From contig NZ_FOJG01000001.1 in the NCBI RefSeq assembly GCF_900110835.1, forward strand, positions 744,001 to 808,000: 64,000 nucleotides of DNA, written 5' to 3'. The position numbers and the translations under genes are program-made. Below the pieces are notes generated by a model, which saw only the letters and a list, made by a program, of their open reading frames with translations, had not been told where the DNA came from and did no database searches. The DNA comes from Chitinophaga arvensicola (GTDB lineage Bacteria > Bacteroidota > Bacteroidia > Chitinophagales > Chitinophagaceae). Each line of letters opens with the position of its first letter. Position 1 is the first letter of the stretch. Below are positions 37,480-44,423 of the stretch, one piece after another.

Positions 37480-39174
37480 ATGAGATTACTATTAATGATG
37501 ACCGGCCTGGCCCTCGCCCTGCAACCGGTACAGGCGCAAAAAAAGAAAAGCATTGACAGTGCTTCTGCCGTCATTACCTACGGCTTCAGCAGCAATGGAA
37601 AAGCTATTCCCGGCAATGAGCTGCAACTGCTCATCAATCATCAGCGCGCTCATATCGTGAGCGGAAACGGCAGGCAAAAAGAACAGCAATACCTGCAACT
37701 GGACGAAAAGGCCACCCTGCAGGTACTGGGCCTCCCCAACGGAGAAGTATATACGCTGAAAAAAGCATTCGCCGAATATACCACCCCGGAGCTGCTGCCG
37801 GATACCGCTACCATACTGGGTTATCCCTGTAAAAAAGCCAAACTGTTTATCCGCTCCAACACCATCGAAGTATGGTATACGAACGATCTCCCGCTGAAAG
37901 GCACCCCCAGCCTCACTATTGCACCCGGACTGGGACTGATACTCAAAATTGTGCGCAACGGAAACAGCGAAACCCTCGCAAAAAAAATCACCTGGCGTAA
38001 AATCACTGATGCAGAGCTGGCCTGGCCATCCAACACGGGCACCATCGTCAACGATGCTGCCTATATGCGGCAGGTAATAGACAGCCGCTATACCACGCTT
38101 CCCATCTTTAACCAGGAACAGATCAGCTGGGGAAACAACACACCCAACCCTAGCGGAGATCAGCTGAATCAAACGTATCATTTCGCCGGTGGTACGGTGA
38201 TCCTGAAAAAGGTAAGTCTGCCTGCAGTAAAGAAAGGAGAAACGCTTTTCGCAGAACTGACCCAACACTCCAATGGCGACGCATACGACAGAACGGGTTC
38301 TGTGTTTATGATCCCGGCCGACAAAGCCACCTCTTTCCTCGATGGACTGCAAAAAGGCGTAGGCACGTTACCGTTATTCACCGCCAGAAACGGGAAAAAA
38401 TACCAGGGCATGGTAGCTACGGACAACTATCTGCCCACGCTGGAAATATTACGCTTCTTTACACCTTTCGGCGTCCGGCAGTTTAATGACCAGGTGAAGA
38501 TTGCCGGCTACCACTGGGCCGATTCTGTGATCTATAAACAGGATATCACCGAACTGCATGGCCGTCTCCAGGGCGATGTGTGGCTGGGTGTGTACATTGG
38601 CAATTACGATAAAGGTGGTCATAAAGTAAGCCTGAGCCTTAAATATTATCCAGGCGATCCGGAAGATGACAACCGCCCGGCTCCCAACTGGATCACCCCG
38701 ATCTTTAATACCACGAATGTGATGGAAATGGCCGGACAGGAATACGCTACCCTCTTCGATAAGGATTCCCTGACGGTTACCGTAAACATTCCGGAAGGAC
38801 TCAAAAATATTCAGTTAAGGTTCCTTACTACCGGCCATGGTGGCTGGGGTGGCGGCGACGAGTTTAACCCGAAACAGAATGAAATTTTTGTAGATGGAAA
38901 ACGAGTATACCATTTCATCCCATGGCGCACAGATTGCGCCACCTACCGCTTATCGAACCCGGCTTCCGGGAATTTCGGGAATGGCTTGTCCTCATCAGAT
39001 CTGAGCAGGTCGAACTGGTGCCCCGGTACACTCACTTCGCCGGTGTACATCTCCCTGCCGGATATTACGCCCGGACAGCACACCATCCAGGTAGCCATCC
39101 CCCAGGGCAAGCCGGAAGGCACCAGCCAGAGCTTCTGGAATGTATCCGGTACTTTGATCGGAGAGAAGAAATAA
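37480..39174 (+). CDS. GLPGLI-PNGase F-like exported protein
   Basis: A 564-residue exported protein: signal peptide MRLLLMMTGLALALQPVQAQ, an N-terminal GLPGLI-like domain (about 25-210; ILGYPCKKAKLF, IEVWYTNDLPL), then a PNGase F-type region (about 230-560) with FTPFGVRQFND, TTGHGGWGGGDEFNPKQNEIFVDG, WRTDCATYRLSNP and SRSNWCPGT. PNGase F cuts N-glycans from asparagine; the N-terminal fusion and the HGGWGGGDEF site make this a divergent relative rather than a proven deglycosylase. The ATG at 37480 is chosen for the signal peptide. Confidence 0.8.
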   Translation: MRLLLMMTGLALALQPVQAQKKKSIDSASAVITYGFSSNGKAIPGNELQLLINHQRAHIVSGNGRQKEQQYLQLDEKATLQVLGLPNGEVYTLKKAFAEYTTPELLPDTATILGYPCKKAKLFIRSNTIEVWYTNDLPLKGTPSLTIAPGLGLILKIVRNGNSETLAKKITWRKITDAELAWPSNTGTIVNDAAYMRQVIDSRYTTLPIFNQEQISWGNNTPNPSGDQLNQTYHFAGGTVILKKVSLPAVKKGETLFAELTQHSNGDAYDRTGSVFMIPADKATSFLDGLQKGVGTLPLFTARNGKKYQGMVATDNYLPTLEILRFFTPFGVRQFNDQVKIAGYHWADSVIYKQDITELHGRLQGDVWLGVYIGNYDKGGHKVSLSLKYYPGDPEDDNRPAPNWITPIFNTTNVMEMAGQEYATLFDKDSLTVTVNIPEGLKNIQLRFLTTGHGGWGGGDEFNPKQNEIFVDGKRVYHFIPWRTDCATYRLSNPASGNFGNGLSSSDLSRSNWCPGTLTSPVYISLPDITPGQHTIQVAIPQGKPEGTSQSFWNVSGTLIGEKK

Positions 39175-39182
39175 TTTATCCC

Positions 39183-39206
39183 GGGAGGTGGTAGCAGCCA
39201 CCTCCC
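39183..39206 (+). terminator. hairpin after the PNGase F-like gene
   Basis: GGGAGGTGG (39183-39191) pairs perfectly with CCACCTCCC (39198-39206) around TAGCAG. No T-run follows, so termination may be partial before pnuC. Confidence 0.55.
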
Positions 39207-39245
39207 AGCTGCCATAATCCGGAATTATTTATCCACATTCGCACT

Positions 39246-39869
39246 ATGAACGATTTATACCAGGGCATATTAGAAGGTCTTCACCAGATGACCTGGCTGG
39301 AAACGATAGCCGTTTTCTTTGCTGTGCTGTCGGTCATCTTTCAAAAAAATAATAACATACTGGTATATCCAACTGGTATTATCAGCACCGGCATATACAC
39401 CTATCTCCTTTCCATGGAGCATTTTAAACTGTATGCAGATGCAGCCCTTAATGCGTATTATCTCGTGATGAGCGTATATGGATGGATCTATTGGGCGAAG
39501 AAAGGCCCGGAACAGCCGTCAACACCCATCATGCGCAGCACCAGCCGGGAATTGAATACGGCTGTTGTGATAGCATTGGCCGGCTGGGGACTCTTCTATT
39601 TCCTGCTAAGTCGTTTTTCAGATTCGAATGTGCCTGTGATGGATGCTTTTGTGTCTGCTACCGCCTGTGCAGGTATGTGGTTACTGGCGAAGCGGAAACT
39701 GGAAAACTGGATACTCCTGAATATCTCCAATCTGGTGGCCATTCCGCTGCTGTTATACAAACATCTGTATCTGACTGCCGGATTAACCGTCTTTTTGTTT
39801 ACCATTGCTATATTCGGATATCTTAGCTGGAGAAAAGAAGTGCAGCAAAGAGAAATGTCTCACAAATGA
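39246..39869 (+). CDS. pnuC: nicotinamide riboside transporter PnuC
   Basis: An inner-membrane NAD-precursor transporter, 207 residues, about six to seven membrane segments. The PnuC pattern YLVMSVYGWIYWAKKG is present (about 72-87). It overlaps the following kinase gene by four bases (ATGA), so uptake and phosphorylation of nicotinamide riboside are co-translated. A thiamine-type PnuT is unlikely because no TPP riboswitch is seen upstream and the partner is NadR-like. Confidence 0.9.
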   Translation: MNDLYQGILEGLHQMTWLETIAVFFAVLSVIFQKNNNILVYPTGIISTGIYTYLLSMEHFKLYADAALNAYYLVMSVYGWIYWAKKGPEQPSTPIMRSTSRELNTAVVIALAGWGLFYFLLSRFSDSNVPVMDAFVSATACAGMWLLAKRKLENWILLNISNLVAIPLLLYKHLYLTAGLTVFLFTIAIFGYLSWRKEVQQREMSHK

Positions 39870-40384
39870 AGAAAGTAGTTGTTATAGGGCCTGAATCTAC
39901 AGGCAAAAGTACCCTTAGTGAAAAGCTGGCCTCACATTTTAATACCGTGTGGACGCCGGAATATGCCCGTGAGTACCTGGATCAGCTGCATCGCCCGTAC
40001 GAACAATCCGATCTGCTGGAAATAGCTGCAGGTCAGATTGCCTTGGAACAGCATCAGGCACAGAAAGCCAATCAGGTATTGATATGCGATACAGATCTCT
40101 ATGTAATAAAAGTATGGAGCGAGCATAAATATGGGAACTGCGATCCCCGTATTTTAGCACAGATCGCCAAACAGCAGTGTGATCTGTACCTGCTCACCTA
40201 TATTGATCTGCCCTGGGAAGAAGACCCACAGCGGGAATACCCAGATCTGCAGATGCGTCAGTATTTCTATGATATTTACCGGGATATTGTGATAAAGTCC
40301 GGTGTGGAATGGAAAGACATCAGGGGCAGTTACGAAGAACGGGAAGCGCTCGCAATAACTGCAGTGGAATCGTTATTGAAATAA
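39866..40384 (+). CDS. NadR-type ribosylnicotinamide kinase
   Basis: A 172-residue AAA-like P-loop protein matching the C-terminal kinase part of NadR. Walker A GPESTGKST at 8-16, then WTPEYAREYLDQ, ICDTDLYV and the lid DLPWEEDPQREYPDLQMRQYF. It would phosphorylate nicotinamide riboside to NMN after import by PnuC. It lacks both the NadR HTH and the NMN adenylyltransferase domain, so it is a kinase-only form. Overlap with pnuC is four bases. Confidence 0.85.
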   Translation: MKKVVVIGPESTGKSTLSEKLASHFNTVWTPEYAREYLDQLHRPYEQSDLLEIAAGQIALEQHQAQKANQVLICDTDLYVIKVWSEHKYGNCDPRILAQIAKQQCDLYLLTYIDLPWEEDPQREYPDLQMRQYFYDIYRDIVIKSGVEWKDIRGSYEEREALAITAVESLLK

Positions 40385-40408
40385 GTGTTTTGTAAATAAA
40401 AAATCCGC

Positions 40409-41125
40409 CTATTTACGGCCGGTAACCAGTTCTGTAATATCCGGATCCGGCGCGAGATTCCGCATCTGCACCAGGATTTTACGCTGCCGGTAAGCAGTGA
40501 TACGCGCGGGCGGATTAATGGTATATTTAATCGGGTTGGGCAAACAGGCAGCTATCATGGCGGCTTCTTCCCGGTTAAGACTGGCGGCATTTTTCTGGTA
40601 ATTTACCTGCGATGCGGCCTCCACGCCAAAAACGCCCTCTCCCATTTCCGCTACATTCAGGTATACTTCCAGAATGCGTTGCTTCCCCCAGATTTTTTCA
40701 ATCATAAAAGTAAAATACACTTCCAGCCCTTTACGGAACCAGCTGCGGCCCTGCCAGAGAAAAACATTCTTGGCCACCTGCTGACTGATAGTACTCGCCC
40801 CTTTGATTTTTTTGCTTTGCTGGTTGTGCTTCATCGCCTTTTCGATCGACTTAAAGTCAAAACCATTATGATCCGTGAAAAGCTGATCTTCGCTGGCAAT
40901 CACGGCCAGCTTGGCGTGTTGGGAGATTTCATCATAGCTCACCCATGTTTTCTGTAATTTTTTATCGGTTCCCCACAAGCTGATCCAGCTACCGATTTCC
41001 GTGATGGTAATAGGCGGATTCACCCATTTTAACAGGACGATATATAAAAATTGTGCAACAGTTAAAACCAGCAATACTCTCTTCAATCTCCTCCACGTTC
41101 TGGGTACAATACCTTTTAAATTCAT
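40409..41125 (-). CDS. mtgA: monofunctional peptidoglycan glycosyltransferase
   Basis: A 238-residue GT51 enzyme anchored by one N-terminal membrane segment (about 16-34). It polymerises lipid II into glycan strands. The catalytic Glu79 lies in VIASEDQLFTDHNGFD, followed by KGASTISQQVAKNVFLWQGR and RILEVYLNVAEMGEGVFGVE. There is no transpeptidase domain, as expected for MtgA. It faces the salvage genes tail to tail. Confidence 0.93.
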   Translation of the reverse strand: MNLKGIVPRTWRRLKRVLLVLTVAQFLYIVLLKWVNPPITITEIGSWISLWGTDKKLQKTWVSYDEISQHAKLAVIASEDQLFTDHNGFDFKSIEKAMKHNQQSKKIKGASTISQQVAKNVFLWQGRSWFRKGLEVYFTFMIEKIWGKQRILEVYLNVAEMGEGVFGVEAASQVNYQKNAASLNREEAAMIAACLPNPIKYTINPPARITAYRQRKILVQMRNLAPDPDITELVTGRK

Positions 41126-41200
41126 CGCGTAGGTTTAGAAAAATCGGGCCGAAAGGTAGGCTAAAAACCTGAAAGTGAAACACAATCGTTAACTTTATAT

Positions 41201-41818
41201 ATGCTATTAAACGTACACCCAGATAACCCGAATCCCCGTCATTTAAAAACGATCATTGAATGTTTGAAAGATGGGGGGATCATCATTTATCCTACAGATA
41301 CGGTTTATGGTTTAGGCTGTGATATTACCCAACACAAAGCCATAGAGCGGATCGCCAGGATTAAACAGATAGATCCGAAAAAAGCGAATTTCTCGTTTAT
41401 ATGTTACGACCTGAGTCATTTATCTGACTACGCTAAAAGTGTGGATACACCCGTATTCAGAATGTTGAAAAAAGCGTTGCCCGGCCCATACACGTTTATT
41501 TTACCGGCCAGCAAAATGGTGCCCAAATTACTAAAGACAAAGAAAGATACCGTAGGTATCAGGGTGCCTGATAACAATATCTGCCGCACGATTGTAAAGG
41601 AACTGGGTAATCCTATTATGAGTACTACCCTGCCCATAGATGATTACGTGGAAGAATACACAGACCCGGAAATTATTTATGAGAAGTTCGGTAAGCAGGT
41701 AGACATTGTAGTAGATGGCGGCCCGGGCGGAATGGCCTTTTCCACCGTGGTAGATTGTACGGGTGCAGAGCCGGTACTGGTCCGCGAAGGAATTGGAAGT
41801 TTTGAAGAAATATCCTGA
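41201..41818 (+). CDS. Sua5/YciO/YrdC family protein
   Basis: A 205-residue dsRNA-binding-fold protein. IIYPTDTVYGLGCDITQHKA, KANFSFICYDLSHLSDYAK and GIRVPDNNICRTIV match the family that makes threonylcarbamoyl-adenylate for tRNA t6A37. KxN rather than the usual KxR near residue 62 and the overall length fit the YciO branch, whose role is less clear. A near-match -7 element (TAACTTTA) lies just before the ATG, implying a very short leader. Confidence 0.85.
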   Translation: MLLNVHPDNPNPRHLKTIIECLKDGGIIIYPTDTVYGLGCDITQHKAIERIARIKQIDPKKANFSFICYDLSHLSDYAKSVDTPVFRMLKKALPGPYTFILPASKMVPKLLKTKKDTVGIRVPDNNICRTIVKELGNPIMSTTLPIDDYVEEYTDPEIIYEKFGKQVDIVVDGGPGGMAFSTVVDCTGAEPVLVREGIGSFEEIS

Positions 41819-41822
41819 TGAT

Positions 41823-42203
41823 ATGAAAAAGAGATGGTGGATAAGTGTGATAACATTACTCCCCGGTTTTTGGGCCGGGGCGCAAACGGTTAGTCCGGCA
41901 ATAAAGCCGTTAATGCTGGCATCGGCAAGTACAGTGCCGTTGCCATACAGATCGCCTGCACCAGGTCAAACAACTGGTTTTGTATTAAAGCCAGTAAAGC
42001 TGTTTTCAGTTGCAGATCAGAAATTTCCTTCCCGGGAACCTGCCATTACCCCTGTTTACAGGATGGCGCCAGACGCTTATTATCAACAGCACTTCGGATT
42101 TTTCTGTAAACAGGAATGGTCCTGGCAAAAACAAACCGGTATACCGGTAAAACTCCGTTTAGGCAGCTATTCTTACGCGCAACAACAGGAAGGAAAGCGC
42201 TGA
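41823..42203 (+). CDS. small exported protein, conserved C-terminus
   Basis: A 126-residue protein starting MKKRWWISVITLLPGFWAGA, a signal peptide with AGA-Q cleavage. The middle is Pro/Ala/Lys-rich and low in structure. The C-terminus GFFCKQEWSWQKQTGIPVKL continues RLGSYSY; I recall the same FCKxEWxxxKxTGIPxxxRLGS pattern in many Bacteroidota hypothetical proteins. No function is known. It follows the Sua5-like gene after four bases and is probably co-transcribed. The ATG at 41823 is used, as it gives a clean signal peptide. Confidence 0.68.
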   Translation: MKKRWWISVITLLPGFWAGAQTVSPAIKPLMLASASTVPLPYRSPAPGQTTGFVLKPVKLFSVADQKFPSREPAITPVYRMAPDAYYQQHFGFFCKQEWSWQKQTGIPVKLRLGSYSYAQQQEGKR

Positions 42204-42512
42204 TTTCTCTTTCTACCTTGATTTTGGGAGATTATTATTGACTGCGGCAACTATTATTAGTTGATTTGTGTCAAGTATATTTTTTTAAAAATGAATGTAT
42301 GCAGGGATAGGTAAAATGGTGCTTGCTGCCAGTATATTTCTGGTGATCAAGTCCTGCTTATCTCTGTATCAGGTCCACCTTTTCCCTGTGGTTCTCTCAT
42401 GATCAGGCCAGCGTATATCAGGCGCCATTCTTTTTCTCCGTCCTTAAGATATCTCCATAAAAAAAGAGGATTCACCCGCAGGTAAATCCTCTTTTCTATT
42501 ATCATCAATAAA
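42204..42512. other. intergenic stretch before the C1B peptidase 3' end
   Basis: No gene is visible apart from the hairpin at 42463-42494. An AT-rich patch lies near 42270-42300. Confidence 0.5.
42463..42494. terminator. terminator of the C1B peptidase gene
   Basis: AAAGAGGATT and ACC pair with GGT and AATCCTCTTT across loop CGCA with one mismatch. A-runs on the left and T on the right serve both strands; the minus-strand gene ends 19 bases away. Confidence 0.85.
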
Positions 42513-43658
42513 TTACTTGATACCCAGTTTCTTTGCGATGTCTGCTGGTAAAGCTTTTTTGTTTACCATGTAGCAGGTGGTTTTGTAGGCAAAGTATGGC
42601 TCAGAAGCATAAAAATATCCCTGGCCCGGGTTATCGGTACCCCAGGAATTTTTCACGCGGAAGTATTTGTTTCCGTTCTGATCTTTCACCAGACCTACGA
42701 TGTGCATACCATGATCGTCCTGTGTTTCGAAATTATCGAAAGCCAGCTGACGTACTTCTGGTGTGATGGTTTTTTCTTTACCTGGTTCCAGGAAAGCATT
42801 CTTTCTTTCTTCAGCAGACATATCCGCCCAGTCTTTTTCCGGAACGATAGCCAGACCGTCTTTGAAGTTGAAACCTTTTTCGCTTACATCGGCAGCCCAT
42901 GCAATAGAATAACCATTGAGGATGGCGTTTTCAGCGATATTGGTAAAGTCATTCAGGTTTACGTTATATACTTTTTCCCAATTCCAGTTGTCCGGAACTT
43001 CCAGTACAAACTGGGAGTTGTAAGGATGATGGGTAAAAGAAGAGATCAGTACATAATCGTCGGCATTGAGGCCCAGTTCTTTTGCGAAGGACTGTGGCGT
43101 GTAGGTTTTACCGTTATACTGGAATTTCTCAGGAGCATCGCCCATGTAGGCATTCAGTACACCATCAAAAGCTTTGGACCAATCAGGGTTGATGGTACCT
43201 TGCGCATTACCTATTTTATTAACCAGGCCTTCCAGGAGACTTTCCATTTCAGCGTGGTTGTACATTTTACCTTTGTTGCCATCATAGGCGCTTTGTGGCA
43301 CGAGGCCATACTCGCGGAGGCAGAGCAGATCATCCGGGAAACCACCGCCTTCACCGAAGTTGGCTTTTCCGTGCATGCGTACATAGTTCGCCGCTTTCAA
43401 TGGATACATTTTGCGTACTACGTACATCTCACTGAGATTCAGGCCTTTATTTTTGCCGGTACGGAGTATTTCAGATTCAAAGAAAGACAGGCCGGAAAAA
43501 GACCAGCAGGTACCAGTGCGACCCTGGTTCTGTACATCACCCGCATCCAGGTTTTTTAAAACAGTAAACTGGTAGCGGCTTCCCTCCACATTGGTACTGT
43601 TTTGTGCAAATGCTCCTATGCTGCAAAGCATGGCTGCACACATCATCCATTTCTTCAT
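42513..43658 (-). CDS. C1B cysteine peptidase (bleomycin hydrolase type)
   Basis: A 381-residue exported peptidase of the PepC/bleomycin hydrolase family. Signal peptide MKKWMMCAAMLCSIGAFAQN; catalytic Cys51 in QNQGRTGTCWSFS, His in DDHGMHIVGL and Asn in RVKNSWG. It differs from the usual cytosolic PepC by having a signal peptide, so it probably acts in the periplasm. The ATG at 43658 is preferred over one 12 codons upstream because it starts the signal. Confidence 0.9.
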   Translation of the reverse strand: MKKWMMCAAMLCSIGAFAQNSTNVEGSRYQFTVLKNLDAGDVQNQGRTGTCWSFSGLSFFESEILRTGKNKGLNLSEMYVVRKMYPLKAANYVRMHGKANFGEGGGFPDDLLCLREYGLVPQSAYDGNKGKMYNHAEMESLLEGLVNKIGNAQGTINPDWSKAFDGVLNAYMGDAPEKFQYNGKTYTPQSFAKELGLNADDYVLISSFTHHPYNSQFVLEVPDNWNWEKVYNVNLNDFTNIAENAILNGYSIAWAADVSEKGFNFKDGLAIVPEKDWADMSAEERKNAFLEPGKEKTITPEVRQLAFDNFETQDDHGMHIVGLVKDQNGNKYFRVKNSWGTDNPGQGYFYASEPYFAYKTTCYMVNKKALPADIAKKLGIK

Positions 43659-43786
43659 GAGTATACTAATGATTGGTTTAAAACAAAGGACCAAAAATAA
43701 GGGAAAGCGGGAATTTGACGGATGAAAAGATGGATGAACGGGGCTTGCTACAGCTTCTTTCTAAGGATGGTTCACACGAATTACAG

Positions 43787-44311
43787 TTATTTCTCCTGGT
43801 AGTGGCTCCGGGTGATCTCCCATTCCCAGAGGTCTTCTCCTTCTTTATTTTTAAATGTACCTACAAATCGCATCCCTGCTTTTTGTAATATTTTAACGGA
43901 AGCATTGTATTCTTCTTCGGTGTGTGCAATGACACGTTTTACATAAGAATGTCCGAAAGCAAAACGGATCAGGGCTTCGGCCATTTCGGTGCCCAATCCT
44001 TTTTCCCGGTAGTCGGCCGTTATTTCATAGCCCATTTCTACCAGTCCATTTTCATCAGGTTTGCTTTTGAATCCGCCGGCGCCGATCAGGCGTTTATCCG
44101 CACGGTGAATTACCAGGTAAAAGAACCAGCCAAGCATGGCGGGATCATTGCGTAACTTATCATATGCTACCAGAACCATTTCGGGATATTCTGTCCAACC
44201 TTCCGGAATAGAAATGCCAAGCAGGTCGGCCAGATGATCGTTGCCCTGTAATAGCAATTCGAAATGCTCCAGTGAGCACGGCAACAATTGTAGTCGAGGT
44301 GTTTGGATCAT
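43787..44311 (-). CDS. GNAT acetyltransferase, RimJ/RimL type
   Basis: A 174-residue N-acetyltransferase. TPRLQLLPCSLEHFELLL opens a RimL-type fold, and VEMGYEITADYREKGLGTEM carries the acetyl-CoA loop (REKGLGTE). The C-terminal NASVKILQKAGMRFVGTF is typical. Substrate unknown. Single gene, downstream of polA but after a large hairpin. Confidence 0.85.
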   Translation of the reverse strand: MIQTPRLQLLPCSLEHFELLLQGNDHLADLLGISIPEGWTEYPEMVLVAYDKLRNDPAMLGWFFYLVIHRADKRLIGAGGFKSKPDENGLVEMGYEITADYREKGLGTEMAEALIRFAFGHSYVKRVIAHTEEEYNASVKILQKAGMRFVGTFKNKEGEDLWEWEITRSHYQEK

Positions 44312-44359
44312 ATTTGAAAACTAGTAAACTGTTTTGGGAAATACAATAGCAGGATCATG

Positions 44360-44410
44360 CTTTTAACAATTAGTCTCCAGGAATTTTTCCCGGAGACTAA
44401 TTGTTAAAAG
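44360..44410 (-). terminator. long perfect hairpin after polA
   Basis: A 19-base perfect stem (44360-44378 with 44392-44410) extended by two inner G-C pairs and an AATTTTT loop. It starts 14 bases past the polA stop. The stem itself contains U-runs; there is no T-run after it on the minus strand. It probably ends or protects the polA mRNA. Confidence 0.7.
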
Positions 44411-44423
44411 TTGCTGATTGAAT

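Noticed and set aside
42702..43559. A 285-codon plus-strand frame
   Set aside because: Antisense to the C1B peptidase, whose catalytic residues are intact.
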